A DNA stretch of 64,000 bases, taken from the NCBI GenBank assembly GCA_030435675.1, contig CM059621.1:2418001-2482000 (forward strand). The letters are read 5' to 3'. A program made the position numbers and the translations under genes. The DNA comes from Steinernema hermaphroditum (lineage: Eukaryota > Nematoda > Chromadorea > Rhabditida > Steinernematidae). Positions 35,687-47,964 of the stretch are shown in pieces (positions within the stretch are counted from its first letter, which is position 1; each line of letters opens with the position of its first letter). The notes beneath the pieces are model-generated. The model had not been told where the DNA came from, searched no databases, and was given only the letters and a program-made list of their open reading frames with translations.

Positions 35687-36387
35687 TGTTGTGGTGATGA
35701 CTGCTTGTGGTATGTTTTTATATGCCTGCACACCCAATTAAATATCAAAGTAACTACAGTAGTGCATCAGTGATCCCGGATTTGTTCAGGATCTTTGATG
35801 ACAACCTCGCAGTTGTGCACTGATCTTTGATACTTCCATGAAGTTCGTTTTCATTGGTTGTTCGCTCATAATTTCGACAGTCTTCCGTAGGATTTGGACC
35901 ATCCTTTTTCGATTTCATTTTTTGGTGTTTTGTATGGTGGTGTTTTTGCGTGATACATGCTGCTCATTCTAATCTGCTGCGTGCTGACTACACGCATTGT
36001 GGTCGTTGCTTGTATTCGGTTTGGTCCCACCACGATCCCACCCGCCTACAGTCTCTTTGCATTGTTATTCGCCCCGTTTGACATCCGCTCTTGTTTCTAT
36101 GTTATTTGTACCTTGTGTCTGTGTATGTTCGCGTTAGGGTTGTTATACGTGCTTTGTGTTGATTATAAAAGGTTCATTACCCAAGTTTGAGGTCTCCAAC
36201 CAGATAGAGCTTCTAGCTCCCTCAAACCTTTGTTACGCCAAGACACAACATAATCGACTCATTGTTTCGAGAAACGACCCATTCTTTATGCTACCAAACT
36301 CTATTCATTGCTTCGAATTCAAAGAACTCAGCATTGAAAACGAAACAAGCATCTTGTTGCGTGAGTTTTATAACAAGTTTGGTTGGT
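35687..36387. other. intergenic, no gene recognised
   Basis: Only the TATA box of member 4. The plus-strand frames at 35957-36190 and 36156-36425 are not supported as genes. Confidence 0.5.
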
Positions 36388-37049
36388 TTAGTACCCATAG
36401 TTGGAGAAGAACATGCAACTGCTAAAGTCATTGCGATAGATTGGCCAGTCATTCGGATTAACGGCCGTGATCGATTGATAGAGTTGATCGTAAAACTGCT
36501 GGGCAAACTGTTGATTGGCGTAGTTGTTTGCTTCAGCAAACACAGCTTCACCTCCAGCACCGCAGTATTGAGCGATCTAAAACGAACAACATATAGACGA
36601 CCATGACGTTGTTTTACATCTTCCAACATTGGCACAAGCACTTGAGCAATGGCAGCCCGTGTGGCACCACCATCGGCAAAGGCCTCATTTCCAAGGTCGT
36701 TGATTAACTGAGATCTTAGTGTCATGAGCGCTGCGTTCGTTTGATCACCAATCCTGTGTACGACTATGGGGCCCAGATCTAAATAGAAGCATTGTATATG
36801 ATAAATGACTTCACAGTAATTACTGTCGAAAACCTGCTGACCAGTGGCTCCATTGCAGAGTTGCTGTACTATGCCGTTTTCAATCTGAATGGATCGAAAG
36901 TAAAATAGAATAACAACGGAGAATACATTGACTAATTCGTCGAGTTGAAAAATATTAAGAAGACTGCTTGAGAAGTAGTTAGCGTAACTGCTTGCATCTT
37001 GGGCTCGAGCAGCGCAGAGCAGCAGGAAGAGGTAGAGCAGAACCAGCAT
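36388..37049 (-). CDS. small secreted family protein, member 5 (altered Cys pattern)
   Basis: The start at 37049 (MLVLLYLFLLLCAARAQ) is preferred over an in-frame ATG at 37079, because a TATAAAT box (about 37079-37085) overlaps the latter. It continues DASSYANYFSSSLLNIFQ, IENGIVQQLCNGATGQQVFD, LGPIVVHRIGDQTNAALMTL, IAQYCGAGGEAVFAEANNYA and NDWPIYRNDFSSCMFFSNYG. The third conserved Cys (TICRND in relatives) is Tyr here (PIYRND), and a new Cys lies five residues on (SSC). Exon structure is as in the other members. Confidence 0.82.
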
Positions 37050-37916
37050 TGTAATAGTGAGGAACAGAAAAAAGCTCATTTATAGTGATCGAGTCCCGAA
37101 CAGAGGCCATTTGATTGTAATGTGTTTATGTGATTCGTATCCGCTCATGTCACTGATCCTTGTTTGTTTTGCTCATTATCGTAGTTCCGGTACCGATTAA
37201 AAATTTTGACAAACACCGCTAAACAAAAACTCACAAACAAAGGCGTTCCCCTACCACATGGATGCATGTGTAGTTTGTATGTCAGAAGAACTGGGCAACT
37301 GGGACAGAACTAGGAATACATTAGTGAACCATACCCCAAAAAGGGCGTTGGTTTGCACATTCGATCATGTGAACATCCTTCGAGGAACAGCCACATATAC
37401 CAAACTGTCCCACTTGCAGCACACAAATTTTGGAGTACATAACCTATGGGCGAGCGGCCTTGTCTGTTCTCTCAGAGATGAGTTCAATGAATGGTCGGTT
37501 GCCGTAGTTCCACCGCCAAGAAGATCTGCTCGACTGCCGCCCGACGACTAACACTGTCGCATGTAGCCGCGAGCTACTCAGACTTGGTCTACTCGCCTGG
37601 CCCTCGCCAAATGGAGAATTTAGAGAGATGCCAAACAGTAGTCGGTTAACAATATCCTCTTGTTCATACTTTGCTGCGACCTTTCGCATTTAATGAACTG
37701 CGTACGATAGGAGTGCCGAATGCGAGATGCGTGCGTGAATGTGCTTTTGTTGAACGCCTGCATATATCACAGTTTGAAAAAAAAGCCACGTTGTGGTCAT
37801 CAAAGATTTGTAACGCTTGCTTCTCGGTTTTAAAGCACGCATTGAAGTAACAAGGGTAATCAACAGCATCTTTATTCGCCGAAGTGAATGTTATTGGAAT
37901 GTTGCAAGCGCAAAGT
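37050..37916. other. intergenic with one old repeat
   Basis: A diverged fragment of the SINE-like family lies at ~37440-37690 (CCGTAGTTCCACCGCCAAGA and GACTGCCGCCCGACGACT). No gene is recognised. Confidence 0.5.
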
Positions 37917-38581
37917 CTAATACCCATAAGTAGAAAAGTACATGTACGGACCCAAATCATTCCGGACGATATTCCAATCGTTAGGGTTTACTGCCGAAAT
38001 CCATTGGTGGAGTTGGTCGAACACCACCTGGGTGAACTGTGCGTTAGCGTAGTTATTGGCCTGAGCAAGGACGACGTCAACTCCACTGCCACAATGTTGG
38101 CTTATCTAAAATAGCAACTCTTAAATAGAACGAAATCACGTGTAGTTACGTCTTCAAGCGCTGCAGTGAACGCCTCAATAGCTGCATTTTCGGCTGCATT
38201 GGCCGTAGCGCTGGCATCATTTCCAAGATCGTTGCCCAGTTTCTGTCCTACAGCCATACCGTTGACGGCAGTCGTTCCGCCAATGTTGTTTTGAACGGTT
38301 TTCCCGAGATCTGAATAAAACCATGCTTCTTAAAGAACGCTAGGGGCTTACTATCGAAAAGCTGCTGGACGGTTGAACCAGCACAAAGTTGTTGGGCAAG
38401 CGAAGTGGATATCTGAAATAAATCACAGTGGACAACGTCCATAGGGTCGGACAGATACCTTGACTAATTCGTTGATCTGAAAGAAGTGAATTCCGTTGTC
38501 GTTGATGTAATTGGCAAGACTGTAGACGTCCTGAGCTCTGGTTCCACACACAACCATCAGGAAGATTACTGCTATCTGCAT
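37917..38581 (-). CDS. small secreted family protein, member 6 (third Cys lost)
   Basis: Signal peptide MQIAVIFLMVVCGTRAQ, then DVYSLANYINDNGIHFFQ, ISTSLAQQLCAGSTVQQLFD, LGKTVQNNIGGTTAVNGMAV, ISQHCGSGVDVVLAQANNYA and NDWNIVRNDLGPYMYFS, ending TYGY. The third conserved Cys is replaced by Val (NIVRND), leaving two plus one in the signal peptide. Four exons, no frame break. A TATATA sequence lies ~45 bases upstream. Confidence 0.82.
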
Positions 38582-39129
38582 TGTTGTGAGTAGGATTGTC
38601 TTTGATGAAACAGCATGAATGGTTCTATATATGTCGATTGAAACATAGGAAAGGAATAACAATAATGATCTTAATCCGAACATAGCGATTTATCTCATTC
38701 ATCTGTGCTCCGATTGTGGGGCTAAGCGACAATTATCACGTGATTATGTCTATGATTGTTTTCCGTTTTGTTATTTCCGGTTTCTTTGCGTGACATATCA
38801 ACCGTGTAAAACAACATGTGACAATAAGCCTAGGCCTTTTAGTTCGTTGTAACTGTTCTTGTGGATATGCGAGCAGCAGAGCGCCGTCTTTGCTTAGAGC
38901 TTGTTCAAATGCAGGCTGCCAAAAAAGAAATAGTGGTTACGTCATTCAATAATGGATATTCAATCATGGAGCTGATAGAAAAATGTGTATGGAAAGCCGG
39001 TCTCAGCATTTAGTGTTCTGGCTTTTGCAAAATGGCTTTTGCACACTTCCCTCTGAAGTCTTTTCAGCACACCATGTGCGCTTAGAGAACATGCTACGCT
39101 ACACAAAAGGAAACATCTTAAAAGTTAAT
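38582..39129. other. intergenic, no gene recognised
   Basis: Promoter side of secreted member 6 and 3' flank of the moulting gene. Nothing else is recognised. Confidence 0.5.
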
Positions 39130-41225
39130 TTAAGACAAGAACGATGGCGATAAGATATTGGCCATGAAAAAACTTTCCGTGAGAACTGCAGGCGAGCCGA
39201 CGCTTGGCGACAGAATTGCTCCTCCAAGCGCTTGTGGTGATAAAATATCCGGGCAAAGAACTAAAGGGCTCAAAATAATAGGACTGAGGAGGTACGGATT
39301 CAGAACGTTTGGCGACAAGACATAAGGATTAAGAATGAAAGGGGCCATAACTATAGGTGTCATAACATAAGGAGAGAGGAGATATGGTGACAAGATGAAT
39401 GGCATAGCAATTGCCGGGCTCATTACGTATGGCCCCAAAACCGTAGGGTTCAGAATCAGTGGACTGAAAATGTTCGGTGATAGAACAACTGGTCCTAGTA
39501 CGCTTAGGCCAAAGACGGGACTGAACATGAAAGGTGAGAGTAGGGTAGGCGAAAGAACGGAGACTAATTGGAATGCCCTTTTCCGGCGGCCGATCTGAGT
39601 TCTGTTCCGAGCCAACAGTTCGAGACGTTTCCACAGAGCTTCTTCCCTTCCAAGTCGGTTCAGATTACGGTATTCAGCCAAGTCGAAGTTTACATCGTCG
39701 GCGGCGCTAAGCCCTAAAAGACAGGCATTTGTGCAATAGGCAGGGCATTACCGTGGTCCCGGTACAGTTTATCGATCTGGTGAGCTTCCAGAAATGTAAA
39801 TCCCCTAGCTGCGATCTCATCTTTTTGATATTTGAGGAACGAGTTTTCCAGGTTAGCAAAAGCAGTTGAGAGTCTCTCTGTTACTTCGAGAATTTCTCCT
39901 TTGAGCCCTGAAGCGAATTCAATTGCATAATTAACACCCATCTGCATACCTTTGAAATTAAGTTGATTCAAGATATCCAAAGCCATATTAACGTTTTTCC
40001 GTGCTCCAGACACTTCCATTAGCATTTCGATCATAGCGTCGCGATCTTCGTTTGTCATCCCGGTGGCTTCGAGAACCTATCCAGGAACCTATTCATCAGG
40101 CCTAGCTCTTGGGACATACCTTTGGAATCGAGGCAATTCCCCCGTCTACGTCGTCGCGGTAAAATGACAAAACTGATGGGGAGAAAGGTCTTGATTTTGT
40201 TTCCAGTTTATCAGGCATTAGAGGAGCGACTCGTGGACTCAGCAATCGGACATTTGAGCGCTCTCGAATTTCACGTTTTCGTTTTCCAGAGACAGACTCT
40301 ATGAAGCTAATAGCAGCGTCTACTATGGTTGCTGCCGTTCGCTAAAGTGCAAATACCGTCAGACAGGGAAAGACTTAATGTCGCCTGATAAATAAGCTGG
40401 CATATTCATTACCTTTTCGGTAGGCCTCTCTCGGTGGTGAGTATCCAATGCGAGGTCGAATAGGCGCCTATGAAAAACATGTGAAGCATCATTGTTGTTT
40501 TTCCGATCCATCGTTTCTTTGAAATTCAGCAACTTCTTATAAGTCTTTAGCCAGTCGCCAAGTTGGTAATTACTGTGTTGTCCTTGCGCCAGCTGAGCGA
40601 CAAGGTTTGCAACTTTTCTTATGGGTGATGGCCTCGCGTCTTGTGCCAAAGAGCAAAATTCATTCATTGTTCTTATTCGGCGGTGATGATGGCTGGTTTC
40701 GGCGCCGAGACGATGTTCGCTGCGTTTGGCTCTCCTCATTTTCGGTTTCTTCTTAAGTAATTGTTTCCTTTGTTCTTGATACACATCAGTTCTCGTACGG
40801 ATATGGTTCGATATTTCGCTATTGTCCGCGGACCTTCTCCTGAAGCTCAATGTAAAGGAGAGCATTATACTTTTACGGCACTCATAAGTTTTAGTGTTGC
40901 ACTTTCTGCGAGCATCAAGAAGACATCGGGCGCCATGGGTAAGGTCACGTTCATTGTCGATGCTGTCTAAGCAAAGAGCAAATTCCGCTTTACCTGCTGA
41001 AATGCCAAGCCTCATTACAACTTCTAACGGTCAGCACTGCGTACTGATGTTGAGTTTCCGGTACAGTTCCTTTCCTAGTTGACCCATCAACGCCTTGATT
41101 GACGTCATGAACCAGGCGCAATGCAATTTATGCACAGCCTCGTATGTCGTTTTGTCCAGGCGAGCATTCTGAAGCCGCTCAAATCTGGATGAGTTTGATA
41201 GAACTAAAGGGGAAATCGCCAAATA
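39130..41225 (-). CDS. MLT-10-like moulting-cycle protein
   Basis: Nematode moulting-cycle family (PF04870 type), secreted by hypodermis and needed for cuticle renewal in C. elegans. The C-terminal exon (39130-~39697) has the hallmark run of short repeats ending in S-P or N-P (LSPFMFSPVFGL, LSPYLLSPYVMTPIVMAPF, LSPIILSPLVLCPDILSP). Upstream exons are ~40075-39750 (VLEATGMTNEDRDAMIEML; MGVNYAIEFASGLKGEILEV) and ~40340-40118 (TIVDAAISFIESVSGKRKRE; LLSPRVAPLMPDKLETKSRP). Another ends at ~40411 (LFDLALDTHHRERPTEK), and there is an N-terminal piece near 41210-41040 (RFERLQNARLDKTTYEAVHK). Splice sites between these are canonical. The 5' end, with the expected signal peptide, is not resolved, nor is the intron structure at 40750-41040. 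Confidence 0.82.
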
Positions 41226-42595
41226 TGATATCAATATCTATACCAACCGGCTTTCATAATTAGTGGAGACAGAAATATAAGAATTGACAGCCAGTTAGTA
41301 TGCGACATGTGGCGCACATCAGCTGACTCAGAGCACAGAACAGCGTCCGCGTCTTCCGAAATAGTTTAAAACACGGGTCACTGCTTATCGAACGCCAGGT
41401 AATGCTCCGTGAAGGTCCAAAATGGGCGCGACAACCTATTCTCATGTAATTGAACTGTTTAACCTTGAAGTTAAGCGGTTGCTTAAAATGTCTGCCAATC
41501 CAGGACTAACCTCAATCATACTTCGAAATTGACCACATTTCGACCATGTAGCTTGTTTGACTGAAAACGTTATAGAAAACGTGAATTTCCTGGCTGTTAG
41601 AGGGAAATGGGACGCACCGTAGTCCTACTATTATTGTTTGTATAATGGGACAGGCAAGGTGTCCGGCTGCGTCCGCATTCATCCTAATTCATCCCAGCGC
41701 TCTGAGTATACCACCCTTGAAGCAGACGCAACTTTTCTATCAAGGACCTATCCCTCCGAAGCAGGTGCAAGCTTGGAAGCCGCTTTGTGTCCCAAATGCC
41801 CTAAGAAGGAGAAGTTACGTCGCTGCTGTCGGAGGATGGACAATTCTTACACATCTCGTGTCGCCCCTGATCGGTTCGACATCAATGACGGCTGCACATT
41901 AAGAATATCATCAATCTTAAACATTAATTAAACATTAAACATTAATTAAACATAAACAAACAAACTTGTTTTCTTCACTCGTGTCACGGTCGCTCTCTGA
42001 GCGTCGGATTGGTCAGACAGCAAACCCTGTGGCAGTTGTGAGTGTTCCGGCTTCCAGAGGGAATTGGGACACCCGGAAGCCGTAGTCCCACCACCGCTGA
42101 CAACAAGATGTCCGAGGCCAGAAATCCGACGCCCGACGCTGCGTCAGATGCCATCCCGAAGGTCGCCGACGCTCTGAGGACACCAACACTGAGGAAGACG
42201 CAACCCCCGAACCACGGACTCATCTCTCCGCAGCAGATGCGAGCTCAGAAGCCTCCTCTGACGCAGAAGCCTCCTCAAACGCCCCGAGAAGAAGAAGTTC
42301 GGCCGCCATTTCCGGAGTTTCGCCGATTTCGCCGAGCCAAAGTCCTACTGAATTTTCCTCCTCTACAAGATGCTGCACAGAAAACAGGTGATCCTCGTTA
42401 CAAGGATGCGCCAACAGGTCGTTTTAAGAACCACGGTCTTAAAAAACATAGTTTTAGGACCCCGGGCGTGGAGTAAAGTGGGGCGGGGTAAAGTCATAGT
42501 GAAGTGGGCTTCCCTACAAGATGCCGCGAAAAAAATACGCGATCATCATTACAGGTATGGGTCAAAACGTTGAAGTGAAGTAGGAGGTTTAGCGT
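41226..42595. other. intergenic repeats, left flank of the Maverick
   Basis: Positions 41985-42265 resemble diverged pieces of the SINE-like family (GGACACCCGGAAGCCGTAGT; CGTCACGG-type and CGCTCTCTGAGCG segments). ATTAAACATTAATTAAACAT tandem A/T-rich words lie at 41921-41950. No gene is recognised, and the frames at 41638-42476 are compositional. Confidence 0.5.
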
Positions 42596-42601
42596 GTGGT
42601 C

Positions 42602-43076
42602 AGTAGTATGGGAGGTTCTCCCCCCCTTTTTTTGTAGGGGCTTTTCCCCCCCCTTTTTTTTAGTCTTTGAGGAAACAGTACTTGATGGATGGAGAAGAAG
42701 AGCAAACAACAACCGGCGATGAACTGTGACTGTTTGCAAACGTCATGCAACGGTAATGTTTACATAAGGAAAAACATGCATTTTTTAGATCATGAACCCA
42801 ATTGCGAGAAGTGACGAAATCTATAGCGACTACCAATAAATTATTTGAAAAGCAAGCGTTTGTTTTTTCGAATTTGTTTGCAATACCACACGCGACGGCG
42901 CAACATCAGGCAAGCTTGCACACAGACACTGTTTACACAAGGAAACAGATCACAGTCAAGGTTGCTATTCACACTTCCCGAAGGCGGCATATATCATAAG
43001 CGATTGTTTGCCTACCGTAACGCAAAAGTTACAAAATACCTACCAGACGTCCAAAAGAGGAGGGTGCATAAAAGGG
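42602..43076 (+). repeat. Maverick left terminal inverted repeat
   Basis: Matches the right end in reverse (52356-52856), with one deletion of ~26 bases near 42825 relative to the right copy. It includes runs of C and T near the tip (CCCCCCCTTTTTTT). Homology to the right end resumes beyond the TIR in the leader sequence (ACTATCGTCTGCTTCGACTC). Confidence 0.9.
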
Positions 43077-43565
43077 TATTCTGAACCACTTCCTCAACAC
43101 TATCGTCTGCTTCGACTCCAACTCCGTCGTCTACTTTGACTCCGACTCTGTCACCTTCAACGATTCCAACTCCGTCGTCTACTTTGACTCCAACCCAGTT
43201 ATCTTAAGTGGTTTAGACTCTAACTATCGTAGTAAGTATCCACAGAATCTCATGTTACATCCCAATTGTTTATTTACAGATAACACAACCTCGCATTCAA
43301 ACTACCGACCATCTTCACATCTAGCTATCGTCTCATTCGAAAAAGATATGTTTTCACGCTGTACAAAATCCCTTTCCCCCACCCCTATCAATGCTAATGA
43401 ACCAAAATCCAAGAAAGCTCGCTCTCTCTCTCCTGTAGTTTTAAATGAGGAAACAGACATGTTTCACAAAACTTTCCCCCACGAAACATTTTTACCACTC
43501 CAATCCGGAGAAGGTCAAACTCGAAACATTTTTATGCCTAAGGTAGAATTCCCAAAAGATTTTCA

Positions 43566-44081
43566 CGATTTACACGATTTATCTTCCCGAGTCAACGGCT
43601 TACGCCGTGCAGGACGTCTCATATATGCACAAAGAAGAACAGAGTCAGACCGTGGTCGCTGATTTTTTCTGATTTCGGTGGAGCAGACGAATCCGAATAG
43701 AATGCAGCGTTCCCATTAGTTTGCGCGGGCATCGAAGTCGTGAAGAGCTGATTCCGGAAGTGGAATAGCGGTGGAGCAGAGCCAACGGAGCGGAGAGTCA
43801 TCTTCGGTTCGGCTGGCGGCGTGGACTTCGGAGTTGCAACGCTTCTTCGGCTTCTCTGATGGCGCGGGTAGAGTCGGGCGGTCGTGACGGGCTTTTTGGC
43901 GAGACGGTGGAACTACGGCTCCCTGGTGTTCCAGGCCTTCTGGGAGCCGGGGCGATCATTGCGCCAACAACGACGGCCGAGAATGATCGCTCACTTAACT
44001 CATTCGGCTCAGACAGCCTCAGAGAGAGAGAGCGAGTGGACGACCCGACCGATCGCTTGGGGCACAAATGAAAGACCCACT
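43566..44081 (-). mobile_element. SINE-like retroposon, copy 3, inside the Maverick
   Basis: Near-identical to copies 1 and 2, in reverse orientation, flanked by the 12-bp duplication AAAAGATTTTCA (43554-43565 and 44082-44093). It interrupts the N-terminal part of the polymerase gene, so it arrived after the Maverick. Confidence 0.85.
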
Positions 44082-47000
44082 AAAAGATTTTCAAAAAATT
44101 GAAAAGGAAGATTTCACTATTCTTGGCAGAGTAGAAAAAATATAGCGAAAACCTTAAAACAACCACCTTGCATTATAGATTTAAGCTTAGAAATGTGTAT
44201 GAAAAACCAGATAAAAAATTCGTCGGCGCCTTAGATAGTATTATTAACGAAATTAAAAAAGACGCCCCTCATGATTCAGCAATTGCCTTAACCTTTAATC
44301 ATGAATGTTTAAGTGAACCTGTTTTTAACTTTAATAAAAATCATGATCAAATATGCGGCGAAACTTTAGCTAATGGAATAGAAAAAGTCATGCAGTCAAA
44401 CGCTAATATTACTTTAGATGGCAAAATGGAATTGTTAGGTTTCATTATGAGAAGACCAGGTGGAGCAGGTATTATGAAAAATGATAGCATTTCAATCAAT
44501 GATCAATTTATAACACAGATCCACAATCCTAACGATAATTGGTGTCTTGCTAGAGCTATAGTCGTAGGGAAGGCCATCGCTGATAGACAAAATGTAAAAT
44601 ATAATGATAGCTCATACTAGAAACTAGAAAAAAAGTGGAAAGAATTTCTAATCCAGACTCAACTATTCAGAAAAAAGAAGCAAAACAACTTTTGGAAGCT
44701 GTCAATGTATCATTAGATAAAAACGAATATGGTGAGGACGAACTCATAAAAATTCAGCAACTTTACGGTAACAACTATAAAATTTTGGTTGTGAATTCTG
44801 AGAAAATTGAACATAATCATAAATCCTTCTCACCTATTGTGTGGCATTTGGACAATTTTGAGTCAGAAAAACAAATTTATATCGCCAGAATTGGCAGTCA
44901 TTATCATGTTGTGAAAGATATAAACCGCTTACGCAATAGGGCTTTCTGTAAAAAATGTTTATTTTATGTTTCAAACAGTATTGAGCATAAGTGTGGTCTA
45001 GAATGTTTAAGATGTAAGACTTCATCAAAAAAGGGGCTTTGTTCAGATGGAAAGACATACAAAACATGTTCCTCATGTAATCACATTTTCTATGATATTG
45101 ACTGTTTTAATCGACACAAAACAAGATATGATCAGAGAACCCAATCCAGGTGTTTCCATAATAAAAAATGTAAGACATGTGAAATATGTGATACAAATTT
45201 CGTAAAATTTCATCATTGTTACTGGAAAGAGATGACTCCAAAACAAAAACAAAAACTAGAAAAAAATTCAGAAACATTTAAATTCATAATTTTTGACGTG
45301 GAAACCATACAAAACACAATTGGGCACGATGGCGAAATCGAGTATCTAAATCAGCGTTATGTCAATTTAATTGTAGCGCAAAAAGTGTGTGAAATATGTA
45401 AAGACAATAGTTACAATGATGATCATAGGATATGTGCCAGAATGGAGGGTGGTAGAAAACTAGGTTGCGGCGTTAGACAGCATATTTTTAAATATAGAAA
45501 CGATGAGAGTCCTCAGGAGTCACACGATAGAATCCTTAAAGAATTTATAGAATTTATGTTAACTGATCCTAGCAACACTCACTACACAGCAATGGCCTAT
45601 AACGGTGGAAAATACGACTTTTTATTTGTTCTTGAGGCATCCTTAAAAAATAACTTTATACCTCAGGTTGTGAATGTAGGTAATAAGATTATAAAATTAG
45701 ACTATAAGAGTGAACAAGTTAAACTTGTCGATCCTGTAAATTTTTATATAGTCCATTATCAAGTCTACCTTCTACTTTTAAATTGGAAAACTTAAAGAAA
45801 GGTTTCTGGCCTTACTACTTTAACACCCCCCAGAATTATGGCATGCAATATGTTCACCTTCCTGACAAAAATTTTTATGGATACAATTTTATGACTAAAA
45901 AACAACAACAGTCTCTTGACGAATGGTACAACACAGAAGTATCTAAAAAGAACTTTAACTTTGAAAAAGAACTGATCGATTATTGTGTAAATGATGTCAG
46001 GGTTTTAAGAGAGAGTGTACTAAAATTCCGTGAACTATTCCATAAAACGACATCTCTAGATCCGTTCCAACTAGGATCCACTCTACCTGCCGCATGTCAG
46101 AAATGTTTCTTGTACAAATTTCATGAGAAAAACACCATTGCTAGGGTACCCGAATTAGGTTACTATGCCGAACAAAGACAGTCTACTATTGCCATTCAGT
46201 AACTAAAATGGTTGGAGAAAAGTCGTAATATTAGCGAGAAAAGATAAAGGGAGCCAGCGGAAAAATGTATACTGTAGATGGTTATTTGGAAAAGGATGGA
46301 GTCAAAACGGCATATGAGATTTACGGGTGTATTTATCATGGTTGTCCAAAATGTTTCAAACCCAGCGATCGTCCTTACTCAAATCGCAAAATCAACCATC
46401 AATCTAACTATGAAAGAACAAAAACTCGAGAGATTGATATCATCAAAGCAGGATATAGCGTAGAAGTAATTTGGACATGTCAGATAGATCAAAAATTGAG
46501 AGCTAGTCAAAAAAATGAAGCGCTTTTTCGAAAAACATAAGGATGCCATGTGTTATCTAATTCCTAGAAATGCTTTCGCAGGCGGTAGAACAATTGTAAA
46601 CATAATGAGATTTTTACAGAGTGAACACCCTGGTACAATTGCCATGTACAAAGATATTACCAGTCTCTATCCTTATATTAATCGTGTAACATCTTACCCT
46701 CTTGGTTCACCAAAAATTATAAATGAAGACTTTAAAAAACCACAAAAAACATCAAATTTATGGGAATGTGGATATAAGGGTTTAATTTATTGTGAAGTGA
46801 ATGCTCCTCAAAATTTATTACATCCTGTTTTACCTGTGAAAGTTAATGGTTTCCTTCATTTCTCACTTTGCTATTCATGTAGTAGACACGAAAGCCAGGA
46901 AAAATGTAAACACTCAGAAAAGGAGAGAGCTTTAAGAGGTACTTGGACTCATTTAGAACTTGATCATGCTTTAAACAGAGGGTATACAATTTCAAAAATT

Positions 47001-47450
47001 TATCAGATATACCATTGGGAGAGATGGTCTAAAATTGGGGAAAACGGTTTGCTAGGTGGATATATTAACACATTTTTAAAACTAAAACAAGCAGCGTCGG
47101 GTTTTCCATCACCAAATATGTCAGATGCTGAAATTGAGCAGTACAAAAATGATTACGCCAGAAAGGAGGGTATATTATTAGAGACTATTGAGGAAAACCC
47201 TGGTCTCCGTTTCATTGCTAAATTAATGCTCAATTCATTCTGGGGTAAATTTGGTCAGCGGGGAAATTTAAGTCGAACTGAGTTTGTCCATACTTGTGAA
47301 GAGTTGTGGGCTATATTAGCCAACGATAAAAATGAGATCCAAGGGATAAAAGATATAGGTGGTGTCTGTATGATAACTTATAAACCAACTGGTCTCTATG
47401 AAACATGCTATCAAAACGGTAGCTTACCAATCGCTATTTTTACCACTAGT

Positions 47451-47794
47451 AAAAGAAAGTCTCTCTTCCTTGTGTGCTCGCCCTTTTCACCCTGAGGTGT
47501 GCCACGCGGATTTACGAATAGTTATTATTTAAAATAAAGAATACAAAACAGGAAAGAGAGGGACTTCTTCTGATGGAAGGGATGTTGAAGAGATGAAGCA
47601 GAGATGAAGAACTGCTGCTTCTTGGTGGTGATGATGGTGAAGAACTGATGAACTGTGTGTGAAGAAACGGCGTCCCGCTTTTATGCTGTTTGATGTTTTG
47701 TTAAAACATCGTTTCGCCGCTGGGAGCGGAAGTTGTTGATGGGAACCGCATGGAGCCGTCGCAAAGGCTCGTGGGAACGTTCGCCTTGGCGAGA
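47451..47794. mobile_element. 344-bp insertion in the polymerase gene
   Basis: The sequence separates polymerase motifs B and C and is flanked by ACTAGT on both sides (47445-47450 and 47795-47800). Removing it together with one ACTAGT makes the reading frame continuous. It holds an AATAAA-type motif (~47534) but no open frame or obvious terminal inverted repeat. It could be a solo LTR or a MITE of unknown class. Confidence 0.7.
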
Positions 47795-47964
47795 ACTAGT
47801 GCAGCGCGTTTACATTTGTTAAATTCTGTTGAAAAACTAGGTGAGAATTTAATTTACACGGATACAGACAGTTGTATCTACATTATGGATAAAAACGGTC
47901 AAGATCCTCTAGAAAATGTAACCGGAAATTATTTAGGGATGTATACTGACGAGCTTAAGGGTTC

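Noticed and set aside
41638..42476. Open frames of 80-144 codons left of the Maverick
   Set aside because: Composition and motifs match diverged SINE-like repeat material rather than a protein family.
43859..44102. Apparent genes between the polymerase parts of the Maverick
   Set aside because: They lie wholly inside SINE-like copy 3 and have no relation to the element.
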